A DNA stretch of 64,000 bases from contig NZ_CP140772.1 in NCBI RefSeq assembly GCF_037893185.1, positions 4,960,001 to 5,024,000 of the forward strand, in the 5' to 3' direction. The notes beneath the pieces were generated by a model, which was not told where the DNA came from, ran no database searches, and was given only the letters and a program-made list of their open reading frames with translations. Position 1 is the stretch's first letter, and each line of letters begins with the position of its first letter. The position numbers and the translations under genes are program-made. Below, piece after piece: positions 45,594-54,740 of this stretch. The stretch is from Chitinophaga sp. 180180018-3. Its GTDB lineage: Bacteria; Bacteroidota; Bacteroidia; Chitinophagales; Chitinophagaceae.

Positions 45594-46631
45594 ATGATTT
45601 CTTACGCTTTTTGGAATAACAAAGGTGGAATTGGAAAAAGTTTCTTGTGCTTTGTTACATCTTGTGAATATGCTCATCAGCATCCTGATACTGATGTATA
45701 TGTTATTGATTTATGTCCGCAGGCGAACGTCTCGGAAACTTTATTGTCAACCTCCGATATTGAAAGTGCATTAGGAAAAGTTCTTAAAGAACCCATAAGA
45801 AGATCTATAGGAGGTTATCTTGAAGCTAGACTAAATAATCCGTTTAAAGCATTAGACGATATAGAAGATTTCATCTGTTATCCTAGAGACTATAACTCAA
45901 ATATCCCTGAAAATCTTTATCTAGTTTGTGGAGATAACTTACTTGAAATTATCAGTGAGGCAATTCGTCAAACATCGCAATTAGCGATACCTGTAAAGGC
46001 TTGGTCAATGGTTTTAAACTGGGTAACAGATTTGACAAATTCCCTCCAAAAGAGAAGTGGTGATAGAGAAGCTGTTATAATGATAGATTGTAATCCCAGC
46101 TTCGCTATCTATACACAACTCGCCATAACAGCTGCCCATGCTATGATTATTCCATTTACTCCAGATGAAAGCTCTCACAGAGCTATAAAAAACGTTATGG
46201 CTTTATTGTATGGAGTTGATTTGGAAGACCCTAAATTGAATTCCTACGCTAGGATCAATTACCATAGCCGCGCTATGGAGGAAGGTATTCGTCTACCTAA
46301 GTTACACTCTTTTGTTTCTAATCGCGTAACTATGTATGAGGGCAAGGAGAGTAAAGCGTTCAAAGCAATAAGTAAAGTAATTAAAAATACTGTTGATACA
46401 TTTTATGCGCATTACAGAAACAACTTTTCTACGCGGACAGTTCCTCCAAGTAAAGAATTTCTTTTTATTCCAGATTATCACAGCGCATGTGTATACTCAG
46501 CTACCGTAGGAATTCCCCTTCACGTCATTAAACCGGGCCCAAAAGATTTTAGGGGAGAAAGAATACAAATCAACAAGGCTCCCCTAGATAAATACAAGTA
46601 CTCATTACAGAAATTTGTAGCCAGACTGTAG
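45594..46631 (+). CDS. ParA-like P-loop ATPase coupled to a HEPN protein
   Basis: The 345-residue protein has a deviant Walker A NNKGGIGKS (8-16) and the strand VYVIDLCPQANVS, as in ParA/MinD/Soj ATPases; VIMIDCNPSFAIY supplies a further switch-like motif. The C-terminal half is longer than in plasmid ParA and unknown to me. Four bases after its stop comes a HEPN-type gene, so both are almost certainly co-translated. No parB-like gene is present, which argues against a plain partition function and for a regulated toxin or defence module. Confidence 0.8.
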   Translation: MISYAFWNNKGGIGKSFLCFVTSCEYAHQHPDTDVYVIDLCPQANVSETLLSTSDIESALGKVLKEPIRRSIGGYLEARLNNPFKALDDIEDFICYPRDYNSNIPENLYLVCGDNLLEIISEAIRQTSQLAIPVKAWSMVLNWVTDLTNSLQKRSGDREAVIMIDCNPSFAIYTQLAITAAHAMIIPFTPDESSHRAIKNVMALLYGVDLEDPKLNSYARINYHSRAMEEGIRLPKLHSFVSNRVTMYEGKESKAFKAISKVIKNTVDTFYAHYRNNFSTRTVPPSKEFLFIPDYHSACVYSATVGIPLHVIKPGPKDFRGERIQINKAPLDKYKYSLQKFVARL

Positions 46632-46635
46632 TTGT

Positions 46636-47238
46636 ATGCCGTCAAATTCTGCGATTAAATTCCATGATAGGATAGGAGACTTAAGGCATCTACGGTCGTT
46701 GGCTATAGATAGTCGAATTCAACCTATACAAGAAAAACAAAAGCAGGTTTATTTACATTCTTATTTAACTGGTATAGTGGCCGCATGGGATACCTATGTC
46801 AAAGCCATTACCAAAGAGTATTTAGCACTAATATCGCTGCCAACAGATGTCAGATACATGGCTGTTTACAACTTATTAGTCGGATATACATCAACAAGCA
46901 TTGAAAAGCTTAATACACCTAACGCAGACAATGTAAGAAACTTCTTAATTTCGACAACTGGGTATGACCCAATTAGTGATTGGATCTGGAAAGCAAGAAG
47001 CCTTAATGGGCATCAGACTCGGGAACGTTTAAATGAAATTTTAAAAGTACGTCATAGCTTTGCTCATGGATTTTCGATGCCGTCCTACACCTGGAATCAG
47101 TCAAAAGCAGGAAAAACTAGACTTACTACTAAAGCTGTTGATGACGCAACTACTCTTCTATCATTTCTTGTCCAAGCCTGTGACAAGGGTCTAAAAATCA
47201 CACTTTCAACTACTCATGGGATACGAGTTACATGGTGA
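46636..47238 (+). CDS. HEPN-domain protein, probable RNase
   Basis: The 200-residue helical protein contains the RX4H motif at Arg139-His144 (RHSFAH), the active-site signature of HEPN RNases, in the frame ILKVRHSFAHGFSMPS. The layout, with an N-terminal helix pair and LTGIVAAWDTYV, fits the RiboL-PSP-HEPN group. It starts four bases after the ParA-like ATPase gene and overlaps the next small gene by 23 bases. HEPN toxins next to an ATPase regulator are a common conflict-system layout; the specific pairing here is not one I can name. Confidence 0.72.
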   Translation: MPSNSAIKFHDRIGDLRHLRSLAIDSRIQPIQEKQKQVYLHSYLTGIVAAWDTYVKAITKEYLALISLPTDVRYMAVYNLLVGYTSTSIEKLNTPNADNVRNFLISTTGYDPISDWIWKARSLNGHQTRERLNEILKVRHSFAHGFSMPSYTWNQSKAGKTRLTTKAVDDATTLLSFLVQACDKGLKITLSTTHGIRVTW

Positions 47239-47434
47239 GAAAAAATGCCCCATTGCTGTAATTACAATATCGTTATTTCATATCTTAGTAGAAGCTGACG
47301 TCTTCAGGCAATTAGGTAATTTCTCAGCCCATAAAATCCAATATAATGCTAACCGCAAAGACATTGATAATGTTCAACTTAGGTATAGGGTAACTATTGA
47401 AGACCTTCTTTACGCAGCAGGCATAAAGAAATAA
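47216..47434 (+). CDS. Small DUF4145-like protein
   Basis: The 72-residue frame overlaps the HEPN gene by 23 bases and has natural composition. FRQLGNFSAHKIQYN followed by DIDNVQLRYRVTIEDLLYAAG resembles the conserved GN-AAH end of DUF4145 (also a HEPN-like fold). It could be a third component of the ParA-HEPN unit or the surviving C terminus of a truncated DUF4145 gene whose start was replaced. Confidence 0.5.
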   Translation: MGYELHGEKKCPIAVITISLFHILVEADVFRQLGNFSAHKIQYNANRKDIDNVQLRYRVTIEDLLYAAGIKK

Positions 47435-47499
47435 TGCCACTGCCCTAGTAATCAGATTAAAAAACGTAACAATTAATCTTAGGTAAGATTCTGGCTTCT

Positions 47500-48615
47500 C
47501 TACTCAGTATCAGCATCTGCGGCTGCTTTATTTTCGTAAGGATAAAAAGTAAGTAGGCGACCAGTTGGTTCAATTTCTATATGATAATAATTGCCATATA
47601 GATAGACAGCTCTTTTCCCTGAGCGTCTAAAATTTTTTTCTGGATTATTTCTAAACTGTTCATCAATCTCAGATGCTTGCGATTTGACAACTAGTTTTAT
47701 TACTTCAATGACGTCGTCGTATCTATACTGAAAGACGCTTTTACCTGCGAAGGCCCCTCCCACTTTCATTTCAATTACATGCCTACAATAAATGTGTAGA
47801 AATCGCTCTAAATCGAGATAAATCAACTTACCACCAAACAATAAAATTTCTTCATCGAACTTATGACACGCCTTTTTTGCATTTTTAACTTCATCGCCAA
47901 AATCACTCGCAATTTTCGCAATTTTCTCTCCCGACCGTTCAAATTCAGAAGTTATCATTTGTTCCTTTAGTAAATATCTTTCAGCAATAGCGGCACCAAA
48001 CTCTTCTATTTCACCTCCGCTAATAATAAGATCATCAAATTTCGCCTTTAGCTCAAAATATCTGGATTCCTTTTGATCATAATTTAAATCGGTAAAGGGA
48101 GCTTCAGCTATATTGACGGAGAAATAATTCGCCAACCCGAAATACATATTTATTTCCTGGGGCGACAATGATTCGTTCCTCGAAGCTCTTCTGTTCAAAA
48201 ATCCGAACATCAGACGATTCCCTTCTCCTCTCTTTATGTTTAACTGCAGCGTTTTAGGGGCGGGTAACTCACGGTTCCCTACCTTTGTAAATGCATTGCT
48301 TTTGGGCCCATTCATTGAAAGAATCTCTAAAATATCACTACATAGAACACCATATCTTTCTGCTTGTTCAAATTGGGCAGAAGTAAGATCAAGTACTGCC
48401 GACGGCAGAATTCTAACCTTTTTATCGGTTCGAGGTATTTCGTTGGTGATCAATATCTTCTCCAAAGATTCACGTTCATCTTTCGTATAAATAATCTCAC
48501 CCATAAGATAATCTCCAAAAAGTTGATGAGCCTGTGAACCTGGGACAAACTGGATATGAATATTGGTATCAAACCGACCGTACATTGAGTACAACTCTTC
48601 ATATGAAAAATTCAT
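47500..48615 (-). CDS. Hypothetical protein, 371 residues, with nuclease-like C-terminal domain
   Basis: I do not recognise the N-terminal 240 residues. The C-terminal 110 residues (FLHIYCRHVIEMKVGGAF, then YDDVIEVIKLVV and GKRAVYLYGNYYHIEIEPTGRLLTFYP) have the order of motifs seen in Barnase-EndoU-ColicinE5-RelE (PBECR-like) toxin domains, with His in RHV and the closing GRLLTFYP strand. This is only a similarity of pattern. No signal peptide. It is transcribed towards the ParA-HEPN unit and lies next to the island boundary. Confidence 0.6.
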   Translation of the reverse strand: MNFSYEELYSMYGRFDTNIHIQFVPGSQAHQLFGDYLMGEIIYTKDERESLEKILITNEIPRTDKKVRILPSAVLDLTSAQFEQAERYGVLCSDILEILSMNGPKSNAFTKVGNRELPAPKTLQLNIKRGEGNRLMFGFLNRRASRNESLSPQEINMYFGLANYFSVNIAEAPFTDLNYDQKESRYFELKAKFDDLIISGGEIEEFGAAIAERYLLKEQMITSEFERSGEKIAKIASDFGDEVKNAKKACHKFDEEILLFGGKLIYLDLERFLHIYCRHVIEMKVGGAFAGKSVFQYRYDDVIEVIKLVVKSQASEIDEQFRNNPEKNFRRSGKRAVYLYGNYYHIEIEPTGRLLTFYPYENKAAADADTE

Positions 48616-48698
48616 AACTAAATTTAATATTGAATCTGTAATTTCAATTGACTTTAAACTAATTCCAAATAAAAATTAGTCCCAAAACATAGTTTAAA

Positions 48699-48905
48699 AT
48701 GTACCATTCTCAAATCAATAAGAAGTCCCTCAGCAAATCCTCAAATAAGGGCAAATTGACATCATCGGAAGCGGTTCTTATATTAGCTAAACTAGGAGTA
48801 TCTGTTTCTGAGGAGGAGGCAAATCAAATTGTTGATTTCACTAACTTTTTAGCAGAAATAACTATTGAACAAATTCTAAAAACAAGCGGGCCTTCCAATG
48901 AATAA
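48699..48905 (+). CDS. Small mobile-element-associated protein
   Basis: The 68-residue protein contains EAVLILAKLGVSVSEEEANQIVDFTNFLAEI. A decayed copy (LILAKLGISVS) lies at 22188-22265. I believe similar small proteins occur widely near tyrosine recombinases in Bacteroidota, but function is unknown. Here it lies 110 bases before a terminator and the tRNA 3' end copy that marks the island edge. Confidence 0.65.
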   Translation: MYHSQINKKSLSKSSNKGKLTSSEAVLILAKLGVSVSEEEANQIVDFTNFLAEITIEQILKTSGPSNE

Positions 48906-49013
48906 AACTATATACTAAATTTGTTTTAGACCATATGGAACTCGAACCCAATACTCCACAGGAATCAGTAAGATAAAAGTTCAAAGCATAATTAAAATAC
49001 TATATCGAAACCA

Positions 49014-49051
49014 AAAAAGGCTTCAAAACTAACAAGTTCTGAAGCCTTTTT
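49014..49051. terminator. Intrinsic terminator beside the attachment site
   Basis: AAAAAGGCTTC (49014-49024) pairs with GAAGCCTTTTT (49041-49051); the A and T runs allow action in both directions. It probably was the terminator of the tRNA gene before the island moved it here. Confidence 0.75.
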
Positions 49052-49058
49052 CATTCTC

Positions 49059-49075
49059 GTGATCCCCTTGGGATT
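49059..49075 (-). other. Attachment-site copy of the tRNA-Lys 3' end
   Basis: GTGATCCCCTTGGGA at 49059-49073 is identical to 61662-61676, the 3' end of the tRNA-Lys gene including one flanking base. Both copies have the same orientation relative to the segment between. The two copies bound 12.6 kb that begins with a tyrosine recombinase gene and ends at the tRNA, so they are likely attL and attR of an integrated element. Confidence 0.7.
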
Positions 49076-49200
49076 TCGTTTAGCCATTTTAAGTTTATTG
49101 ATCTTTACCTAACTTAATTACAAGGTACTGATTCTCAATACTCTATAACACCGATTGCAATTTTTCCACCCTACCTTTATATCGGTTAACAGCATTGAAC

Positions 49201-49221
49201 TCGACTAAAAATTCGACTAAA
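49201..49221 (+). repeat. Direct repeats before the integrase gene
   Basis: TCGACTAAA occurs at 49201-49209 and 49213-49221 with a 12-bp period, just before the ATG of the recombinase. The same pair occurs at 22302-22322. They may be arm-type binding sites for the integrase. Confidence 0.55.
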
Positions 49222-49222
49222 T

Positions 49223-50573
49223 ATGTTGTTACCAATCAAACTGATTTGCCCAAAGGGCAAAATGCGCAAAGATGGCACCTGTATCATCTTTATCCAATAT
49301 TGCGGGGATAAAACCATTCTCCTGAATACGGAAATAGCCGTTCCTCCCAAATGTTGGAATCGTAAGTTTCACCGTGTTACCTCCGACCTCCCTGCAACAT
49401 ACGGGACCGACGACGGTCTAAACGGCCAGCTGGCAATCCTGTTACGCAAGGCGAGCGACATTATCACCCATGCGGTGAAAAAGAAAATACAGGATATTCC
49501 CGCATTTGCAAAGAAAACCTTCCACCCTGCTTTCGATCCCCCCATATTGGAAGAAAAGGCTCAGCAGGCGGCAGCCCTCGACCCCAAAATAAATCTCGAT
49601 CTGATTTTTCAGATTGAAGATTATATCAAATGTAAGCGGGATAAGGTTTCTGCTGGCATGTTGAATGTTTATAAAAAAATGAAAGACCACATGGCGGCCT
49701 TTCAGGAATACAGGAAAACCGCTATCACATTTGATTCATTCGATTTTAACCTGTATGAGAGCCTTGTTAACTTCCTGACCTACGACTATGTGCAGCGCCA
49801 TAGTTAACGGCAAAATGGAGCCAATACAAGGGGTAAAAACCTCCACTGTAGGGAAAACCATTAAACAACTACGTATATTCTTGCGGGATAGGATGCGCCG
49901 TAAAATCATCCCCCCGATTGATCCTACGGACTTTAAAATACTAGACGAGGAAGCGGATGCAGTGTATCTGACATGGGCGGAGATAGCCCGGATTTATCAA
50001 ACCGACCTTTCCGAACAACCGCACCTGGCTAAATACCGTGATTTGTTTGTCCTCGGCTGTCTGACTGGTTTAAGGTTTTCCGATTTTTCCTCTATACAAC
50101 CGGAGGACGTGCGGAAAGGGTCATTATATAAGAAACAGGAAAAGTCTGATCATTGGGTTGTTATACCTTTGAGAGATGCAGCAGAAGAAATACTGATCGG
50201 GCGCTTTAACCGCCAGATTCCCGCTGTAAGCAATCCCGAATTTAACCGCCATATCAAAGAGGTGGCCCAACTGGCGGGCATTTGCGAGTCAATAAAGTTC
50301 TCCCACTAAAAAGGTAACAAGGATATAGTACAGGTAAAGCCCAAATATGCGTGGATTACCTCTCACACCTGCCGCCGCTCATTCTGCACCAATGAATTTC
50401 TGGCAGGAACTCCTGTCGAGCTGATAATGAAAATCAGCGGCCATAAAAGCCTGCGTGATTTTTACAAGTATATCAGGATCACCCCTGAAGAAGCAAGCCG
50501 CAAGATCAGGGAAATATGGGAGAAAAGAGGCGATATAGGCATATCTGCTGCGACTTTGCAAAATGTAGGGTAG
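49223..50573 (+). pseudogene. Tyrosine recombinase (integrase), broken
   Basis: Three pieces together form a phage-type integrase of about 450 residues. The N-terminal arm-binding and SAM-like part (49223-49807) shifts frame near 49795. The catalytic part (about 49788-50309) carries the first active-site Arg in TGLRFSD. After an in-frame TAA at 50307-50309 the same frame continues with SHTCRRSFC (His-x-x-Arg), ISGHKSL and the nucleophile region FYKYI, to a stop at 50573. With one frameshift and one nonsense codon it should be inactive. It sits 150 bases inside the attachment-site copy, as expected for the integrase of the 49-61.7 kb element. Confidence 0.8.
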
Positions 50574-50840
50574 CTAATAAGGGGAAGGCTTTACCCCTCC
50601 CCGTATTACCTATCCTAATGTGTAAAAGACCGAATTTGCTCTTGCAATGGTAAAATGGCTGTTCAGACTTAAGCTTGCAAGTGTTTTTGGTCACAGTGAT
50701 ATTTCAGGACGACACAAGGGAATTCAAAACCGAACGACCACCTGTCCGGTTTTGGAACAATATATCCCTAAAAATACTTTATAATAAATTATATGCCAAT
50801 GTGTTAGTATTTTGGAACAACGATTGGGGGCTTAATTTAC

Positions 50841-53800
50841 ATGAGTCCTTATATATTCGGTATAAACCTGTATAACCAGGCCTGCATGGCCACCCTTTTT
50901 TCGGGACTGACGCTTGCGATGCTTTTAGGATTGGCAAAAAGAGCAGACCAAAAAGCTAACCGGTTTTTAAGTTTGGCCTTGACAGTAATCGTATTGAAGA
51001 CCGGTGGGCTTACACCGTTTTTTTTACCAGCACTGGGTCCGCTGTTTTATTTGTATGTACGGCAGCTAACATGCCAGGACCGGCGGTTCCGCTGGGAAGA
51101 TATGCTTCATTTTTGCCCTTTACTAGTAGGATTTTGGATGCCGGCCTGGCTGGTTTTAAGTTTGGTCACAATCTATTTGTACCTATCGCGCCGGCTGATA
51201 GAGGATTTCTATCGCCGACAGCGGCTGGTGCTGATGGACAGAGCACGTTTTGCTTTCCGGCGACTGGCCAAAGTGTTGCACTTGCTAGGCTTGTTCTGTG
51301 TGTTATCAATGTTTAGTGCTACTTTCTATTTGGCTGTTGCCTTTGTACTGATTTTAATTGCCGTGGAAGTGATGTTGAAATCGGACAGCAGTGTGCAGTT
51401 GACGACGCCGATAGCCGATAGATCGGATGCAAAGGAGAGAGGCCGGAGACTAAAAGAAGCCGTGGTCGCAAATCGCCTCTACGAGGATACCGAACTTACA
51501 TTGACTTCACTTGCGGTGAAACTGAATATCCTCCCGCATGACTTATCCAGGATAATCAACTCCGGACTGAAAAAGAACTTCAGTGATTTTATAAACGAAT
51601 TCCGGGTTCGTGAAGTTGCCCGGAAAATGCAGGACCCGGCCTGCGACCGGCTCACGCTGCTGGCTATTGCCTATGAGTCCGGGTTTAATTCCAAAACAAC
51701 TTTCAACCGGGTTTTCAAAGAAATGACCGGCAAAACCCCGGTGGAATACAAAAACAGCTTGAAAAAAGAGGTTCCAAATGATAAGTTGGCACCCCGGTCA
51801 AGAATCAAGCAGGTAATATTGCGTTCGGAAAGCCCGCCAAATTGGGTGACAGAAACATCAAAACGCAATAACATGATAAGACTTTATCTTAAGATCGCTT
51901 ACCGCCAGCTGCGTAAGGAAAAAATGTATGCGGCAATCAAGATCGGCGGATTCGCCCTGGGCATCGCTGCTTGTTTGCTTATCGGATTATATATTCATAA
52001 CCAGATGAATTACGATCGCTTTTATCCTGACGCGGACCGCATTTACCGCGTTGCAGGCGTCGGCACAATAGATAAGGGATTGGGGTGGCCGGCGCCGTTG
52101 TCCAGGGCTATTCAGAACGATTTTCCCGAAGTTGCCTATTCAGGGCGTATCAGGCCAATTAATTCATACGTTGGCCACGCGGAGCTGCGCCGTGCCGACC
52201 AGGCTCAAAACACTTACGAGCAGGGCATTATTTACGCTGATCAGTCATTCCTCGACGTTTTGCAATTGCCAATGGTATCTGGCAACGGCAGCACAGCTTT
52301 AAAGGAGCCGCTAACGATGGTGATCTCCCAAACCATAGCCGATAAGTACTATCATGGTCAGAACCCAGTTGGCCAGGTGATGTACATTGACAATGATAAG
52401 GCTCACCCCTATCGCATCAGCGCAGTGATGGCCGACATTCCTACAACCTCGCATTTACACCCATTCAACTTTTTCCTTACATTGTCCGGGATGGAGTTTG
52501 GGGACAACGAGCAGAATGACTGGAATTGGTTTAACTATGCCCAATACATTAAACTAAAAGCCGGCACCGATGTGGCAGCATTTGAAAAAAAACTCAACGC
52601 TGGCATCGGAAAAAATTATTGGCTGCCTAATTTCCTAAGAGGAGGTATGAAAGAACCTGAAAAAGAAGTTAACAAGATCTCTTTTCACCTGCAACCGGTA
52701 AAAGATATTAACCTTTATTCTTATGATTTTTCGGATGGAATAACGAACGGGGATATACACTTTATCTGGCTGTTCGGCGCTATTGCCATATTCATCCTGG
52801 CTATTGCATGCATCAATTTTATCAATCTCTCCACTGCCAAATCGGTTAACCGCGCCAAAGAGGTAGGTCTGCGCAAAGTTGTAGGCTCATACCGCAGCAG
52901 CCTCATTATGCAGTTTATTACCGAATCACTGATCTACAGCTTCATCTCGTTTATTTTAGGTATCGCTTTGGCGTGGCTGTTATTGCCTTATTTCAATACC
53001 GTCGCATCCAATTCCATCGCAATACCATGGCTGGAATGGTGGTTTGTGCCGGTTATCTTGGTTTCAGCCATAATTATTGGTGCGCTTGCCGGTTTATATC
53101 CTGCCTTTTATCTTTCCAGCTTCCAGCCAGTGCAGGTATTAAAAGGCACTATCAGCAACGGGAGCAAAAGCCCCTTACTGCGAAACGGCCTGGTGGTCTT
53201 CCAGTTCGCTGCCTCCATTATATTGATCATCGGCACCATTGTTATTTACAGCCAAATGCACTTTATCCTGAACCACAAGGTGGGCTTTGATAAGGACCAG
53301 GTAATGGTATTGCATGGCACCAATACGCTGGGTGATCAAAATATCAGCAGTTTCAAAACAGCATTAACCCAAATTGCCACGGTAAAAAGCGTATCGATAA
53401 GCGATTATTTACCGATAAGTGGCACCCTTCGTAACGGAAATATATTCTTCATAGAAGGGCGCGGAAAGCTCGACCAGGGAGTTGGGGGGCAGTTTTGGCA
53501 GGTAGACGATAGTTACCTGGAATCATTGGGCATTAAGTTAGTCGAAGGCCGGAATTTCTCCTATAATATGGCTAGTGACACGGCAGGCGGATCAGTCATT
53601 ATCAATCAAACCATGGTCAAAAAACTTGGTTTGAAAAATCCTGTCGGTATGCGCATTAACAACGGCGGCGGTGTGTTTACAGTTATTGGTGTTGTACAGG
53701 ACTTTAATTTCGAATCATTGCGCAGCAGTATCGAACCCATTGTGCTTCATTTCAGTCTCAGTCCGTCAATGATGCTAGTAAAGTTCAGCGGAGCGAATGT

Positions 53801-54299
53801 GCAAAATACCGTTACCGGCATTTCGGACATCTGGAAAAAGTTCTCACCCGATCAACCAATCCGCTATACTTTCCTTGACCAGGAGTTCGCCAGTATGTAT
53901 GCCGATGTACTGCGCACCGGCACCATTTTTACAAGCTTCGCGGTATTTGCCATCCTCATTGCCTGTTTAGGATTATTCGCCCTTTCAGCCTTTATGGCCG
54001 AACAGCGCAGAAAAGAGATCGGCATTCGCAAGGTATTAGGCGCCAGTGTACAGCGCATCACTACCTTGTTGTCTGCAGACTTTATAAAGCTGGTGTTGCT
54101 GGCAATTCTTATTGCTTCGCCTATTGCCTGGTGGGCTATGAACACCTGGCTTCAGAATTTCGCATATAGGATCAACATCAGTTGGTGGATGTTTGCGGCA
54201 GCAGGGCTTGGCGCTATTTTGATTGCACTCCTAACGGTGAGCTTCCAATCGGTCAAAGCCGCCCTGGCCAACCCGGTGAAGAGCTTAAAAACAGAATGA
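50841..54299 (+). CDS. AraC-type regulator fused to an FtsX/MacB-type permease
   Basis: One open frame of 1152 residues joins two proteins that are normally separate. Residues about 1-180 have five to six hydrophobic segments. About 200-315 is an AraC-type DNA-binding domain (LTSLAVKLNILPHDLSRIINSGL and LLAIAYESGFNSKTTFNRVFKEMTGKTP). After a linker, Met345 starts a complete permease of 808 residues (MIRLYLKIAYRQLRKEKMYAAIKIGGFALGIAACLLIG) with two MacB-like periplasmic domains and FtsX cores (IACINFINLSTAKSVNRAKEVGLRKVVGS; IACLGLFALSAFMAEQRRKEIGIRKVLGAS). An internal start at 51873 could also make the permease alone. A membrane-bound transcription factor tied to a transporter suggests flux-dependent gene control; this is inference. 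Confidence 0.85.
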   Translation: MSPYIFGINLYNQACMATLFSGLTLAMLLGLAKRADQKANRFLSLALTVIVLKTGGLTPFFLPALGPLFYLYVRQLTCQDRRFRWEDMLHFCPLLVGFWMPAWLVLSLVTIYLYLSRRLIEDFYRRQRLVLMDRARFAFRRLAKVLHLLGLFCVLSMFSATFYLAVAFVLILIAVEVMLKSDSSVQLTTPIADRSDAKERGRRLKEAVVANRLYEDTELTLTSLAVKLNILPHDLSRIINSGLKKNFSDFINEFRVREVARKMQDPACDRLTLLAIAYESGFNSKTTFNRVFKEMTGKTPVEYKNSLKKEVPNDKLAPRSRIKQVILRSESPPNWVTETSKRNNMIRLYLKIAYRQLRKEKMYAAIKIGGFALGIAACLLIGLYIHNQMNYDRFYPDADRIYRVAGVGTIDKGLGWPAPLSRAIQNDFPEVAYSGRIRPINSYVGHAELRRADQAQNTYEQGIIYADQSFLDVLQLPMVSGNGSTALKEPLTMVISQTIADKYYHGQNPVGQVMYIDNDKAHPYRISAVMADIPTTSHLHPFNFFLTLSGMEFGDNEQNDWNWFNYAQYIKLKAGTDVAAFEKKLNAGIGKNYWLPNFLRGGMKEPEKEVNKISFHLQPVKDINLYSYDFSDGITNGDIHFIWLFGAIAIFILAIACINFINLSTAKSVNRAKEVGLRKVVGSYRSSLIMQFITESLIYSFISFILGIALAWLLLPYFNTVASNSIAIPWLEWWFVPVILVSAIIIGALAGLYPAFYLSSFQPVQVLKGTISNGSKSPLLRNGLVVFQFAASIILIIGTIVIYSQMHFILNHKVGFDKDQVMVLHGTNTLGDQNISSFKTALTQIATVKSVSISDYLPISGTLRNGNIFFIEGRGKLDQGVGGQFWQVDDSYLESLGIKLVEGRNFSYNMASDTAGGSVIINQTMVKKLGLKNPVGMRINNGGGVFTVIGVVQDFNFESLRSSIEPIVLHFSLSPSMMLVKFSGANVQNTVTGISDIWKKFSPDQPIRYTFLDQEFASMYADVLRTGTIFTSFAVFAILIACLGLFALSAFMAEQRRKEIGIRKVLGASVQRITTLLSADFIKLVLLAILIASPIAWWAMNTWLQNFAYRINISWWMFAAAGLGAILIALLTVSFQSVKAALANPVKSLKTE

Positions 54300-54449
54300 C
54301 ACCTCTTGTTCAAGGGAAACCGGTTGTAATATATTAGATTATTACTTGTATGTTATGATAACTGTAAGATGGAATGTTGACTATATTTTATTAATTGTTA
54401 GTTCAAGTATTAGCTATCACACCTAATGATACTATTGAAGGTTGAAAAA

Positions 54450-54671
54450 TTACCGTCCAAACCTTCTTAGCACTTTTTCAAGATCATTAAAGGATTGGTT
54501 CGTATCAGAAATGCTTCGTTTTACGGACCCATTACCATCTTCCAATTGGATATGGACTCCACAAGAACATCGTACCGTCCTCCTGGTAGCCACGTCCTTT
54601 AATGTAACCTGATGGTTTCTGCCGCATCCACATTTGACGCTGACTTTTTGTTTCGATATATCAAACATCAT
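54450..54671 (-). CDS. Small zinc-ribbon-like protein
   Basis: The 73-residue protein has CGC (14-16) and CSC (35-37) pairs in the contexts VSVKCGCGRNHQV and RTVRCSCGVHIQL, which look like a zinc ribbon. The C-terminal helix (NQSFNDLEKVLRRF) is charged. The family is not known to me. A hairpin lies just upstream, so it is probably a separate transcript from the dehydrogenase-like gene. Confidence 0.7.
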   Translation of the reverse strand: MMFDISKQKVSVKCGCGRNHQVTLKDVATRRTVRCSCGVHIQLEDGNGSVKRSISDTNQSFNDLEKVLRRFGR

Positions 54672-54691
54672 TTTGCTTTTTAAGAGGTAAA

Positions 54692-54723
54692 CAAGGATGA
54701 ACAGTTAGAGCTGTTCATCCTTG
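54692..54723 (-). terminator. Terminator hairpin
   Basis: CAAGGATGAACAG (54692-54704) pairs perfectly with CTGTTCATCCTTG (54711-54723) around a six-base loop; the minus strand continues with TTTACC. It should end the transcript of the NAD(P)-binding protein gene at 54741-55415. Confidence 0.7.
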
Positions 54724-54740
54724 CATGCTGTAAATACCTT

